From contig CAUTWO010000005.1 in the NCBI GenBank assembly GCA_963542545.1, positions 1 through 60,462 on the forward strand: 60,462 nt of DNA, in the 5' to 3' direction. Positions 1 to 8,767 of this stretch are shown here, in pieces. Source of the DNA: CALISC01 sp963542545. GTDB taxonomy: Bacteria > Bacillota_I > Bacilli_A > Acholeplasmatales > Acholeplasmataceae. The position numbers and the translations under genes were made by a program. Numbering within the stretch: position 1 is the first letter of the stretch; each line of letters opens with the position of its first letter. The notes under the pieces are model-generated. The model saw nothing but the letters and a program-made list of their open reading frames with translations, was not told where the DNA came from and ran no database searches.

Positions 1-1
1 C

Positions 2-286
2 ACCGAAAACCGTTTTTATCGCAAAAATAAATCTTGTGTAACTCAAAAAGACGGGGATACTTTTGATTTAAAAGATAAGAGTTTAAATCTTCGTTTGTTA
101 GAGGCTCAAATTGATAAGTTTTTTGAAACCGGTAAAGTCACAGATATTGAAATCAAACCTAAATACGAAAATTTATTTGAAATACTAACTGCGCAAAAAG
201 GCGACAAAGACGAGTTGTTTTTACACGAAGACAACATGAAAAATGAAATAGATAGGCTCTGGATTTCGTTTAGAGGTTCAAATTAA
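2..286 (+). CDS. C-terminal end of an unknown protein (5' truncated by window edge)
   Basis: An open frame runs from the window edge without a stop to TAA at 284-286, giving the last 94 residues of a protein. The tail is charged and soluble (Lys/Glu/Asp-rich) and has no membrane segment. I do not recognise it. In many Bacillota the gene before spoVG is ridA or purR, but this sequence resembles neither. An internal TTG at 95 could start a 63-residue ORF, but the frame is open to the left, so a truncated longer gene is more likely. Confidence 0.6.
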   Translation, partial: TENRFYRKNKSCVTQKDGDTFDLKDKSLNLRLLEAQIDKFFETGKVTDIEIKPKYENLFEILTAQKGDKDELFLHEDNMKNEIDRLWISFRGSN

Positions 287-436
287 AATAGTCCAAAAAC
301 TCACTAAAAATCCAACTTAATCGTCACAAAATCTAAAGTTTTTAAAAAAACTTGCCAAAAATACAAAATTTAGGCAGATTTTTTGCCAAAAACACGAAAA
401 TTAAGCAACAAAATGGCTTAGCAGTGTGTTTTTTCT

Positions 437-465
437 CTTTATTTTTCAAAAAAATATTATATAAT
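437..465 (+). promoter_or_regulatory. Putative spoVG promoter
   Basis: A perfect -10 box TATAAT lies at 460-465. The -35 region around 437-442 (CTTTAT) is weak. Transcription would start near 472, leaving a leader of about 78 nt before spoVG. Confidence 0.5.
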
Positions 466-471
466 TACTTT

Positions 472-551
472 GTATTTAGTAAATATTTGAAAGGGATCTG
501 GAGCAAACACTAAATACTTAAATAAATTGCCTCTAGATATAAATTAAGTAT
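472..551 (+). promoter_or_regulatory. spoVG leader with two mutually exclusive hairpins
   Basis: GTATTTAGT (472-480) pairs perfectly with ACTAAATAC (509-517), closing a 28-nt loop. ATACTTAA (514-521) pairs perfectly with TTAAGTAT (544-551), which contains the first two bases of the spoVG ATG. The two helices share 514-517 and cannot coexist, so the upstream one could free the start codon. No clear Shine-Dalgarno sequence lies next to the ATG. The switch idea is inference; the complementarity is directly visible. Confidence 0.4.
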
Positions 552-813
552 GAAAATTACTAAAGTTCAAGTTAAACTTCTTGAAGATTCACAAAAGCTT
601 CTTGCAGTTGCTTCAGTTGTGTTTGACGATGTATTCGTTGTGCACGGTGTAAAAGTTCTTGAAGGAGAGTCAGGTCTATTTATCGCTATGCCTTCTCGTA
701 AAACTAACACTGGTGAAAACAGAGACATTGCACACCCTATTGTAAGTGAATTTAGAGCAGAATTAACAGACGCTGTATTAAAAGAATACAACGCTCAAGT
801 TCAAGCTAAATAA
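550..813 (+). CDS. spoVG: SpoVG family RNA/DNA-binding regulator
   Basis: The 87-residue product matches SpoVG throughout, including FVVHGVKVLEGESGLFIAMPSRK, cited here only as its segments FVVHGVKV and GLFIAMPSRK, and the family core DIAHPI near residue 58. SpoVG proteins are small nucleic-acid-binding global regulators, first described in sporulation but widespread in non-sporulating Bacillota and Mollicutes relatives. The gene precedes prs and pth as in Bacillus, although glmU, normally next, is missing. The start lies in an AU-rich hairpin with no obvious ribosome-binding site, and a strong terminator follows, so it is probably a single-gene transcript. Confidence 0.93.
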   Translation: MKITKVQVKLLEDSQKLLAVASVVFDDVFVVHGVKVLEGESGLFIAMPSRKTNTGENRDIAHPIVSEFRAELTDAVLKEYNAQVQAK

Positions 814-835
814 GTTAATTTAATATAATTTTTAA

Positions 836-869
836 AATAAAAGTAGGGGCTACCTACTTTTATTTTTTT
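836..869 (+). terminator. Rho-independent terminator of spoVG
   Basis: A 12-bp perfect stem (836-847 with 853-864) and a 5-nt loop are followed by a T-run to 869. Confidence 0.85.
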
Positions 870-898
870 AAACTAAAAAACAAATAAGAAGGTTACAC

Positions 899-1873
899 AT
901 GGAAACAATTATCAATGGTAAAAAAATTAAACTCTTTACTCTATCTGCAAACCCAGACCTTGCAGATAAAATTTCTGCATACACAAACATTCCTTTATCT
1001 AAAGTAAATACGCTGAAGTTCCAGGACGGCGAAGTTTGTCTGTCTGCTGACGAAAGCGTGCGAGCATGCCATACTTTTATAATTCAGCCAACTTGTCGTC
1101 CGGTTAACGAAAACTTAATGGAATTATTTATTTTTGTGGACTCTTTAAAAAGAGCGTCAGTCGGACCAATTTCTGTAATCATGCCGTACTATGGATATTG
1201 CCGTCAAGACAGAAAAGACCAGTCTAGACTGCCAATTACTGCAAAGTTAGTGGCAAATCTACTGGAAAAATCTGGAATTGACAGACTAATTTGCATTGAC
1301 CTGCATGTTGCACAAATCCAAGGGTTCTTTGACATTCCGATTGACAACTTCTCTGCTGCTGCTGTTTTTGCTGCACACATGGACAAAAAGAAACTAAAAG
1401 ATGTCGTTGTAGTTTCACCTGACCACGGTGGAGCTGCGCGTGCGCGTAACTTCTCTAAACTACTTAAAAACGAAACGCCAATTGCAATTATTGACAAACG
1501 CCGACCTCGTGCAAATGTTGCCGAAATTTTAAACATCATTGGCGATGTTAATGACAAAACTTGCATCCTGCTTGACGATATTATAGACACTGCCGGTACC
1601 TTAGTAGCAGGTGCAGAAGCGCTTAGAAAAGCAGGTGCAAAAGAAGTATACGCAATTGCTACACACCCGATTTTTTCTGGAAGTGCTGTTGAAAAAATCA
1701 ACAATTCTTGCCTAAAAGAAGTAATAGTGGCAGACACTATTCCTTTGCAACAAGACGCTAAAGAGTCTGCAAAAATTGTGCAACTGACCATGAGTAAAAT
1801 GCTTGGTAAAGCAATTTTAAATATCATTAACGACGTTTCCGTAACCCCTGTATTTCAAAAAATAGAAGAGTAG
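899..1873 (+). CDS. prs: Ribose-phosphate pyrophosphokinase (PRPP synthetase)
   Basis: The 324-residue protein makes PRPP from ribose 5-phosphate and ATP, feeding purine, pyrimidine, NAD and salvage pathways. Diagnostic segments are visible: DLHVAQIQGFFDIP (the PRPP synthetase signature, about residue 136) and the PRPP-binding loop DDIIDTAGTL (about residue 226). The length is normal for class I enzymes. The ATG at 899 is preceded by an AAGAAGG-type ribosome-binding site. The pth ATG begins on the base after the prs stop, so the two are translationally coupled. Its product is the substrate for PncB, encoded at 37.8 kb. Confidence 0.96.
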   Translation: METIINGKKIKLFTLSANPDLADKISAYTNIPLSKVNTLKFQDGEVCLSADESVRACHTFIIQPTCRPVNENLMELFIFVDSLKRASVGPISVIMPYYGYCRQDRKDQSRLPITAKLVANLLEKSGIDRLICIDLHVAQIQGFFDIPIDNFSAAAVFAAHMDKKKLKDVVVVSPDHGGAARARNFSKLLKNETPIAIIDKRRPRANVAEILNIIGDVNDKTCILLDDIIDTAGTLVAGAEALRKAGAKEVYAIATHPIFSGSAVEKINNSCLKEVIVADTIPLQQDAKESAKIVQLTMSKMLGKAILNIINDVSVTPVFQKIEE

Positions 1874-2449
1874 ATGAAACTAATTGTTGGACTTGGAAAT
1901 CCAGGTGCGCAGTATGAAAAAACTAGACACAACATTGGATTTCAAATACTTGATTTAATTGAAACACAACTTCAAAAACAGTTTACTTTTAACTCAAAAT
2001 TTGAATGTTTTGAGTTAAAAGAAAAGATAAACAACGAAAACGTCGTTTTTATCAAACCCACAACTTACATGAACTTATCTGGAAATGCTTTGATTAAAGT
2101 TAAAAACTACTTTAAAGTAGATACAGCAGATATTTTGGTGGTAGTTGACGACATTAACCTACCACTTGGCTCAGTTAGAATAAGAGAATCTGGGTCTGCT
2201 GGTGGACACAATGGACTGAAGAGCATTGAGGCAGTACTTGGTACTACTCAGTATAAAAGAATAAAGATAGGTTGCGGTAAGCCAAATGCTGACGTTGATT
2301 TAAAAGACTATGTTCTTACTAATTTCTCAAAAGCAGAACAAGATACTTTAACTAAAGAAGTCTATCCTGTTGCTACTGATGCAATTTATGCTTTTATTTC
2401 TGGTGTTGAGTTTCACAAAATAACTTCTAAATACAATATAAATGCTTGA
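1874..2449 (+). CDS. pth: Peptidyl-tRNA hydrolase
   Basis: This 191-residue enzyme releases tRNA from peptidyl-tRNAs that drop off the ribosome. The three family signatures are intact: GLGNPGAQYEKTRHNIGF at the N-terminus with the catalytic His (His20 region), KPTTYMNLSG near residue 64, and VVDDINLPLG followed by SAGGHNGLKSI near residues 91-117. The gene starts directly after the prs stop and its last 8 bases overlap the start of mfd, so it belongs to a tight prs-pth-mfd-folD operon, the arrangement typical of Bacillota. Confidence 0.96.
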   Translation: MKLIVGLGNPGAQYEKTRHNIGFQILDLIETQLQKQFTFNSKFECFELKEKINNENVVFIKPTTYMNLSGNALIKVKNYFKVDTADILVVVDDINLPLGSVRIRESGSAGGHNGLKSIEAVLGTTQYKRIKIGCGKPNADVDLKDYVLTNFSKAEQDTLTKEVYPVATDAIYAFISGVEFHKITSKYNINA

Positions 2450-5400
2450 TTTAAAACTTCTTAACTTCTTAAAAAATGCATATAAGAATGCCCGACACTC
2501 TGTATCTGAGTGCATTTCTTATAATGCATTTTTTACTGTTAAAACCTATTTAAATAGCACGGGAACAGTGTTTTTAGTTCTGCCAAACCTACATCAGGCC
2601 CAACTTTATTTTGACTATCTTTCCAATATCTATGACCCAGAACAAGTTCTGTTTTTTCCGGTAGATGAACTGATTACTCAAATCATGGCCTTTTCTTCAA
2701 AAGACTTTTTAAGTCAGCGTGTCAACACAGTTCACGCACTTTTAAAAGACCAAAGAAAAATAGTAGTCACTAATGACCTTGCTTTAACTAAAAGACTTTT
2801 TAGTGTAGACAAGTACCGTGAAAACCAGGTTTTTATAAAACCAGGCATGGAGTTAAAACCAGAGACACTGGTTGAAAAATTAATAACTTTTGGTTATCAA
2901 AAAGAGTACACTTTAAGCACACCAGAGACTTATTCAACTCGTGGAGATATATTTGACATTTATCCACTCGGATATACAGATCCAATTAGAATAAACTTTT
3001 CAGACGACATTGTTGAAACAATTAAAACCTTTAGTCTAGATACTCAACTTTCAAAAACTAAAGTTGAGTCACTCTCTCTTTTTCCAGCAACTGAACTGTT
3101 TTACACAGATGATGAGTTAAAACAAGCTGAGTCTAAAATCAAGAATCACTTTAGTAATTTAAACTTGTCCCTTGAGGAAAAAGAAAAGTTAAATAAAGAT
3201 ATGCTTAATTTAGTTAATAGAACTGAGTTAGATTCACTAGGTTTGTATTTAGGTTTTTTTGCCGAAAGTAACAACACTATCTTTGATTTTGGTAAATCCA
3301 GCGAAGTGATATTTGTAGATAAAGAAAAATACCAAATCAACAACACTCAACGCAAAGACGACCTTGCTCAGTTTAAAACTAGTTACAACGGCAGTAATTT
3401 AATTACCAGCAATTTTTTATATGACTTTGAAAAGTCGCTTAGCAGAGCGACTTTAGAGTTTCAAACTAATGCATTTTTAAATGAAAAATATGTATTTGAG
3501 CCAGATTTTTACGCAGGTAACTTTGAAAAGTTTTATATCTACAATAAAGATATTTTAAAAAAATGCCAAACTGTTTTGCTCTACAAAACTGATACTGAAA
3601 AAAACCACATTGCCGATTTTCTTTTAGAAAAAGAAATTAAGTTTTCAGATAGTTTTGAAAATAAAGAAGTCAATGTTTGGTTAGTTAAAGGCAACACGCA
3701 CCTTAGTTTTATAGATCCTTTTTTAAAACTTGCTGTATTTTCTTCGTATGTTTTGTTTAACTCAAACTCTAAACCTAAAGTCAGATATAAAGCACTGCTT
3801 GGCAACGCCAAGACACTAGAAAACCCAGACGAACTTACAATAAACGAATACGTCGTGCATGTTAATTTTGGAATTGGTAAATATCTAGGTTTAACTACCA
3901 ATACAATATCTGGATTTAAAAAAGACTATCTGTTGCTTGAGTACGCCAATTCAGAAAAAGTATATGTCCCAGTTTCACAAATTAACTTAGTGTTAAAATA
4001 CGCAAAACCGGGTGCAGATGTTAAGTTAAGTGCGTTGGGTTCAAAAAAATGGACAGCCGCAAAACTAAAAGCATATGAAAACGCAAAGGCTGTGGCCAGT
4101 CGTTTAATTGCTCTATATGAAGCCAGACATAATTCACAAGGTGCCGAAATTAAAGGAGAGCCTGAACTTGAGCAAGAACTTGCCAAAGACTTTAACTTTC
4201 AGTTAACTAAAGACCAAGAAACCGCCATTCAAGCGGTTTTTCTAGACATGGCCAAACCAGTTCCAATGGAAAGACTGATAATCGGCGACGTTGGTTTTGG
4301 CAAAACTGAGGTTGCCCTGAGAGCAGCCTACAGAGCCATAACTTCGGGCAAGCAAGTTGCCTATATTTGCCCAACTACTATACTTGCCAGCCAACAGACT
4401 GAACTTTTTAAAACCAGACTAACTAAGTTTGGGGTAAACGTCGCAGTGCTTTCCCGTTTGGTTGAAAAAAACAAACAGACCAAATACATACATGGACTCA
4501 GCACGGGAATTTATGACATAGCAATTGGCACCCACCGTCTACTTTCTAAAGATATTAAATTTAAAAACTTAGGTTTACTTATAATTGACGAAGAGCAGCG
4601 TTTTGGTGTGATTGACAAAGAAAAGATTAAAGAACTCACTTTAAATGTAGATACACTTTATTTATCTGCAACTCCAATTCCCCGCACTCTTGAACAAACT
4701 CTTTCTGGCCTAAAGTCCTACTCCTTAATTGAATCTCCACCAAATAACCGTTATCCTGTGCAAACTTACGTGCTTCCGCACGAAGACTTAATTGTCAAAG
4801 AAATCATTCAAAGAGAACTTTCTAGAGCAGGCCAAGTTTTTTACCTTTTTAACGATATTGCCAAAATTAAACAAAAGTTAGAGACCTTAAAAGTCCAAGT
4901 TCCAGAAGCTAAAATAGCCTATGTACATAGCAAGTTAAATAAAGCAGAGATTGAAAATATACTTAGCGATTTTGTTGAACACAAAATAGATGTGCTTTTG
5001 ACCACTACTATTATTGAGGCTGGCATTGATATAGCAAATGCCAATACCTTAATTGTTGAACGCGCTGACCACTTTGGCCTGGCTCAACTTTATCAACTCA
5101 GAGGTAGAGTCGGCAGAAGTGACAAAATCGCTTATGCTTACTTTACTTACCAAAAAGGAAAAGAAATGACAGAGGACGCCAAAAAACGACTAAGCGCCAT
5201 TAAACGCTTTGTAAATCTAGGATCTGGCTTTGCCATCTCTTTAGAAGACCTTTCAATTAGAGGGGGCGGCGATATTTTTGGAAAAGAACAGTCCGGCTTT
5301 ATTGAAAGTGTGGGTACGCAAATGTATTTAAAGTTAATTTCTGAGCAGTTAACTGGCAAACCTGCGTTTGAAGAAACTGACCCCAAAACTTCCATTTACT

Positions 5401-5837
5401 CGCAATCTATTGACAAAACCTACATAGAAAGCGAAAACCTTAGAATTGCTTATCACAAAAAAATCGCAAGACTAACTTCTTTTAAAGAAGCAGAAACCTT
5501 GCTTGCTGAGTTTAAAGATATTTTTGGCGTAGTTCCTGAATCTGAGCAAAACTATGTATTTTCTGTAGTTTTAAAAAACCTAAGACAAAGACTAGGTATT
5601 TTAAATATCTCGCTTGCAAATAAAGAAGTAGGCATAGAATTTAAAGACAGTCCAAATGCTATAATGTCTAGAAAACCAGTCTTGAGGTTTTGTGTTAAAA
5701 GTCCAAATGTGCGTTTAAAGTCTACTTTAAACTCAACATTTGTGTATTTAAAGACAGACAATTTAGCTGAGTGGACTAAAGAAACTATTTTATTTTTAGA
5801 GCACCTAGAAAAGGAGGCTGAAAATGCAGATAATTGA
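2442..5837 (+). CDS. mfd: Transcription-repair coupling factor Mfd
   Basis: The 1131-residue superfamily 2 translocase removes RNA polymerase stalled at lesions and recruits UvrAB. The domains appear in order: a UvrB-like N-terminal region, the RNA-polymerase-interacting domain beginning with EYVVHVNFGIGKYLG (about residue 468), the P-loop GDVGFGKTEV (about 615), the Walker B box DEEQRFGV (about 716), the motif LSATPIPRTL, the helicase C motif QLRGRVGRS, and a C-terminal TRCF domain. The start overlaps pth by 8 nt and the end overlaps folD by 14 nt. Its repair partner uvrB is also in this window, at 29.2 kb. Confidence 0.96.
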   Translation: MLDLKLLNFLKNAYKNARHSVSECISYNAFFTVKTYLNSTGTVFLVLPNLHQAQLYFDYLSNIYDPEQVLFFPVDELITQIMAFSSKDFLSQRVNTVHALLKDQRKIVVTNDLALTKRLFSVDKYRENQVFIKPGMELKPETLVEKLITFGYQKEYTLSTPETYSTRGDIFDIYPLGYTDPIRINFSDDIVETIKTFSLDTQLSKTKVESLSLFPATELFYTDDELKQAESKIKNHFSNLNLSLEEKEKLNKDMLNLVNRTELDSLGLYLGFFAESNNTIFDFGKSSEVIFVDKEKYQINNTQRKDDLAQFKTSYNGSNLITSNFLYDFEKSLSRATLEFQTNAFLNEKYVFEPDFYAGNFEKFYIYNKDILKKCQTVLLYKTDTEKNHIADFLLEKEIKFSDSFENKEVNVWLVKGNTHLSFIDPFLKLAVFSSYVLFNSNSKPKVRYKALLGNAKTLENPDELTINEYVVHVNFGIGKYLGLTTNTISGFKKDYLLLEYANSEKVYVPVSQINLVLKYAKPGADVKLSALGSKKWTAAKLKAYENAKAVASRLIALYEARHNSQGAEIKGEPELEQELAKDFNFQLTKDQETAIQAVFLDMAKPVPMERLIIGDVGFGKTEVALRAAYRAITSGKQVAYICPTTILASQQTELFKTRLTKFGVNVAVLSRLVEKNKQTKYIHGLSTGIYDIAIGTHRLLSKDIKFKNLGLLIIDEEQRFGVIDKEKIKELTLNVDTLYLSATPIPRTLEQTLSGLKSYSLIESPPNNRYPVQTYVLPHEDLIVKEIIQRELSRAGQVFYLFNDIAKIKQKLETLKVQVPEAKIAYVHSKLNKAEIENILSDFVEHKIDVLLTTTIIEAGIDIANANTLIVERADHFGLAQLYQLRGRVGRSDKIAYAYFTYQKGKEMTEDAKKRLSAIKRFVNLGSGFAISLEDLSIRGGGDIFGKEQSGFIESVGTQMYLKLISEQLTGKPAFEETDPKTSIYSQSIDKTYIESENLRIAYHKKIARLTSFKEAETLLAEFKDIFGVVPESEQNYVFSVVLKNLRQRLGILNISLANKEVGIEFKDSPNAIMSRKPVLRFCVKSPNVRLKSTLNSTFVYLKTDNLAEWTKETILFLEHLEKEAENADN

Positions 5838-6675
5838 CGGAATTAAAATCTCTGAACAAATTAAACAGCAACTTAAGCAAGAAGTTAAACAAATAAAAGA
5901 ACAAACTAATTTAGTGCCAGGTCTGGCAATTTTATTGGTTGGCTCAGATCCTGCTTCAAAGATTTACGTTAACAAAAAAATCAAAACAGCCACAAACCTA
6001 GGTTTCCAGGCGACTCTCTTTTCGTTTTCTGAAACTGAATCTGAAAGTAAAGTAATTGCCCAAATTCAAAAATTAAATAAAGATCCTTTGTATTCAGGAA
6101 TTATTGTGCAACTACCATTGCCAAAAGGCTTTGATAAGTTTACAATACTAGACGCAGTTGCTAAAGAAAAAGATGTAGATGGCTTTGGTTTAGTTTCACA
6201 AGGCCTACTTTTTGAAGGCAGAGCAGGGTTTTTGCCTGCTACTGCTAGAGGTGTACTTGAGTTAATTGAAAGTACTGGCACGGAAATTAAAGGTAAAAAC
6301 TGCGTTGTTGTTGGGCGTAGTTTAATTGTTGGGCAACCTGTTGCCAAAATCCTGCAAGACAGAAATGCAACTGTTACAGTTTGCCACAGCCACACTAAAA
6401 ACTTAGAGTTTTTCACTAGAAGCGCAGATATTTTAGTAGTAGCTGTTGGTATTCCTAATTTTATTAAAGGCGGTATGGTTAAGGCTAACTCTGTAGTAAT
6501 TGATGTTGGTATCAACAAGGTTGATGGCAAAATAGTTGGCGATGTTGACTTTAGTTCAGTTGCAAAAATCGCCGGCCACTTAACACCAGTACCAGGTGGG
6601 GTGGGACCACTTACCGTAGTTTCACTTCTTAAAAACACATTAGATGCGTTTAAAAAAATAAACAAACTTAAATAG
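5824..6675 (+). CDS. folD: Bifunctional methylene-THF dehydrogenase / methenyl-THF cyclohydrolase FolD
   Basis: The 283-residue enzyme interconverts 5,10-methylene-THF and 10-formyl-THF using NADP. Signatures present: DPASKIYVNKKIKTA with the catalytic Lys (about residue 54), KDVDGFG (about 116), GRSLIVGQPVA for nucleotide binding (about 165), and TPVPGGVGPLTVVSLL (about 256). The start lies 14 nt inside mfd with a good GGAGG-like site. It is followed by folate gene folC, but a leader with hairpins and a terminator separates the two, so folC probably has its own promoter. Confidence 0.95.
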   Translation: MQIIDGIKISEQIKQQLKQEVKQIKEQTNLVPGLAILLVGSDPASKIYVNKKIKTATNLGFQATLFSFSETESESKVIAQIQKLNKDPLYSGIIVQLPLPKGFDKFTILDAVAKEKDVDGFGLVSQGLLFEGRAGFLPATARGVLELIESTGTEIKGKNCVVVGRSLIVGQPVAKILQDRNATVTVCHSHTKNLEFFTRSADILVVAVGIPNFIKGGMVKANSVVIDVGINKVDGKIVGDVDFSSVAKIAGHLTPVPGGVGPLTVVSLLKNTLDAFKKINKLK

Positions 6676-6745
6676 ACAATCAAAATAACTAAAAATATTT
6701 TTTTGTGTTTAAACAAGTTTATATGACCAATCAAGGTCTAAACAC

Positions 6746-6776
6746 TGGTTTAGCTTAAGATTAACATCTTAAACCA
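6746..6776 (+). terminator. Hairpin downstream of folD
   Basis: TTAAGAT (6755-6761) pairs with ATCTTAA (6766-6772), extended by TGGT (6746-6749) with ACCA (6773-6776) across a bulge. An A-run then T-run follows. It is probably an mRNA 3' end structure for the prs-folD operon. Confidence 0.4.
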
Positions 6777-6804
6777 AAAATTTTTAGCATAAGTTTAGCA
6801 AAAT

Positions 6805-6838
6805 AAGACCAAAAAGTTCATTCTTGGTCTTTTCTTTT
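6805..6838 (+). terminator. Rho-independent terminator after folD
   Basis: AAGACCAA (6805-6812) pairs with TTGGTCTT (6824-6831), followed by a TTTCTTTT tail. Confidence 0.65.
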
Positions 6839-6852
6839 AACTTACTCTATTG

Positions 6853-6921
6853 TATAATCTAACAAGTTGCAAAGTCTTTTTGTTAGGCTAAGTTACTAAA
6901 ATAATTGCAACTCTTGGGAGG
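6853..6921 (+). promoter_or_regulatory. folC promoter (-10) and structured leader
   Basis: A -10 box TATAAT lies at 6853-6858. Downstream, AGTTGCAA (6865-6872) is perfectly complementary to TTGCAACT (6905-6912), immediately before the ribosome-binding site GGGAGG (6916-6921). The helix ends next to the ribosome-binding site and could modulate its access. No known riboswitch class was recognised. Confidence 0.45.
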
Positions 6922-6925
6922 TTAA

Positions 6926-8659
6926 ATGAAAGCCTATATTACTGCACAACTTGATTTTATTGATGTTGAGAAAAAAACTCAAGAACTTGAGTCTATTTTT
7001 CTGGCCAATAACCTTAAAATAATTGCCAAGTCTCCTGCTGTCAAAGTTACTCCTGCTAATTTTAAACAACCTAAACACAACTTCACCTTGGCCTATGTTT
7101 TAGAGACTGCTTTGACACCACTACAACTCTTTATTTTCTTAAACCAATTAAAAGGCAAAGCAGAAAACAAAGAACTTAAAAACTTATCTTGGTTGGAACT
7201 TAACTTTATTTACGCAGACGACATTATTTTTAACTTACCTACCTTTAAACTGCCAAACCCAGTTAGATTAACAGACCCTATTCACTTAAACTTAATTTGC
7301 AAAATTGAGGCCGAAAAACTAGACCCTGAAAAGAAAATTTCAATTAAAACTCTGGCTGAAAAAGTTTCAAAAAAATACGTGCTGGACTATCTTGAAACCA
7401 GAGCAGACTTTAATATGGGACTAGAACGTATGAATTATTTTTTAAAGAACTTAGAGTTCTTAAATCAAATTCCGTATATCCACGTAGTTGGAACTAACGG
7501 CAAAGGCAGCACTTCACTTTATATATCTAAAGCCCTTGAGCGAAATGGCTACAAAGTTGGCTTATTTCAGTCGCCTTACGTAAAGAGTTTAACTGACTCA
7601 ATTTCTATATCTGGCAAAGAAATCACGTTTTCAGAAATTTATTTGATTTTAAATGTCTTGATGCATTTAATCAATATTTCTGACAACAACGGTGTTGAAA
7701 TTTCTCGTTTTGAACTTGAGTATTTAATTACCCTAATTCATTTTGCTAAAAACAAAATAGACTACGCAGTCGTAGAGGCGGGACTAGGTGGTAGAGACGA
7801 CGCTACTAACGCAACTAAAAATAAACTAGCAACGGTAATTACCAGAGTAGATTTGGACCACACTAAGTTTTTAGGTAAAAACCGTCGTGTGATTTTAGAG
7901 CATAAAGCAGACGCAATTCGTGAAAACGGCCTAGCCGTTGCCTTGCCGCTTGGCAAGGCGCTTGAAAACTATTTACACGACAAATGCAAGGAAAGAAATG
8001 CCAAGCTAGAAATAGTTAACTTAAAAGAAATCAATAAAGCAAATGTTGGCATCAACGTTTGTAGTTATGAGTATGGTGGTAGATTAGTTAAGTTAGAGGC
8101 AAGAGGTCGTGTGCAAATTCAAAACTCATTTTTAGCACTAAACGTATTAAAGCATTTAAATGACCGCGGAGTTATTAAAACTGATTTTGATAAAAACGTA
8201 GATGCGGTGTGTGAGACTAAATATCAAGGTAGATATGAGTTTATTAAAGAAAACGTCATGATAGACGGTGCACATAACTTAAATGCTTTTAAAGAGCTTT
8301 CTCAGTTTATAAGAGATACCTTGCCACAAGGTTCAACTGTGCTGCTTTTAATGTCTTGTATGAAAGACAAAAATTACAACAAAATGGTTGAAGAAATCAT
8401 TAAGATTAAAAACTTAACAGTAGTGACTAGCGAAGTTACTATAAAACCCGACAGAAGTTTAACATCTATAGAACTTGCTAAAGAGTTTATTAACCAAGGT
8501 GTGCGACCACTTGGTGTGGTATCAATTAAAGATTTTATTTTAAAACTAGACACTTTGGCCAAAAAATATGACCTGGTTTTAATCGCAGGTTCGCTTTACA
8601 TGATTACTGAGCTTAAGTTAATCTTAGAAGATTTAAAAGAAAAATTAAAAAAAGAATAA
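6926..8659 (+). CDS. folC: Folylpolyglutamate/dihydrofolate synthase with N-terminal HPPK-like domain
   Basis: Residues about 150-577 are FolC, the ATP-dependent ligase that adds glutamate to folates. The P-loop GTNGKGST (189-196), SPYVKSLTDSISISG, EAGLGGRDDATN, LDHTKFLG and MIDGAHN are all present. Residues 1-135 are extra and match the layout of HPPK (FolK): AYI start, QPKHNFTLAYVLET, LTPLQLF, then WLELNFIYADDIIF and LPNPVRL. The HPPK metal-binding DxD is replaced by E91 and N93, and the active-site His and Arg by N111 and D117, so this half looks catalytically dead. Normal FolC is about 430 residues; here it is 577. The ATG follows a strong GGGAGG site. Confidence 0.85.
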   Translation: MKAYITAQLDFIDVEKKTQELESIFLANNLKIIAKSPAVKVTPANFKQPKHNFTLAYVLETALTPLQLFIFLNQLKGKAENKELKNLSWLELNFIYADDIIFNLPTFKLPNPVRLTDPIHLNLICKIEAEKLDPEKKISIKTLAEKVSKKYVLDYLETRADFNMGLERMNYFLKNLEFLNQIPYIHVVGTNGKGSTSLYISKALERNGYKVGLFQSPYVKSLTDSISISGKEITFSEIYLILNVLMHLINISDNNGVEISRFELEYLITLIHFAKNKIDYAVVEAGLGGRDDATNATKNKLATVITRVDLDHTKFLGKNRRVILEHKADAIRENGLAVALPLGKALENYLHDKCKERNAKLEIVNLKEINKANVGINVCSYEYGGRLVKLEARGRVQIQNSFLALNVLKHLNDRGVIKTDFDKNVDAVCETKYQGRYEFIKENVMIDGAHNLNAFKELSQFIRDTLPQGSTVLLLMSCMKDKNYNKMVEEIIKIKNLTVVTSEVTIKPDRSLTSIELAKEFINQGVRPLGVVSIKDFILKLDTLAKKYDLVLIAGSLYMITELKLILEDLKEKLKKE

Positions 8660-8699
8660 ATTTTTCAAAAAATCCCTTTAAATTTGTAAAAAAATTTAA

Positions 8700-8713
8700 T
8701 GTAAACGCTTACA
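8700..8713 (+). promoter_or_regulatory. cre-like operator over the -35 box
   Basis: TGTAAACGCTTACA fits the CcpA catabolite-responsive element consensus (LacI-family half-sites around a central CG). It overlaps the -35 hexamer of the downstream promoter. The exact reverse complement of this 14-mer lies in the same position before the giant lipoprotein gene at 44.6 kb. Confidence 0.7.
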
Positions 8714-8737
8714 TTTTGAAAATATAAGTGGTAAAAT
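8709..8737 (+). promoter_or_regulatory. Promoter of nuclease lipoprotein gene
   Basis: -35 TTACAT (8709-8714), 17-bp spacer, -10 TAAAAT (8732-8737). The -35 lies inside the cre-like operator, so a bound repressor would block RNA polymerase. Confidence 0.6.
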
Positions 8738-8767
8738 ATTTAAGCAAGTGTAAAGGGGTTTTTATTT

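Noticed and set aside
1204..1827. Antisense 207-residue frame in prs
   Set aside because: Mirror of a highly conserved gene; no ribosome-binding site or recognisable product.
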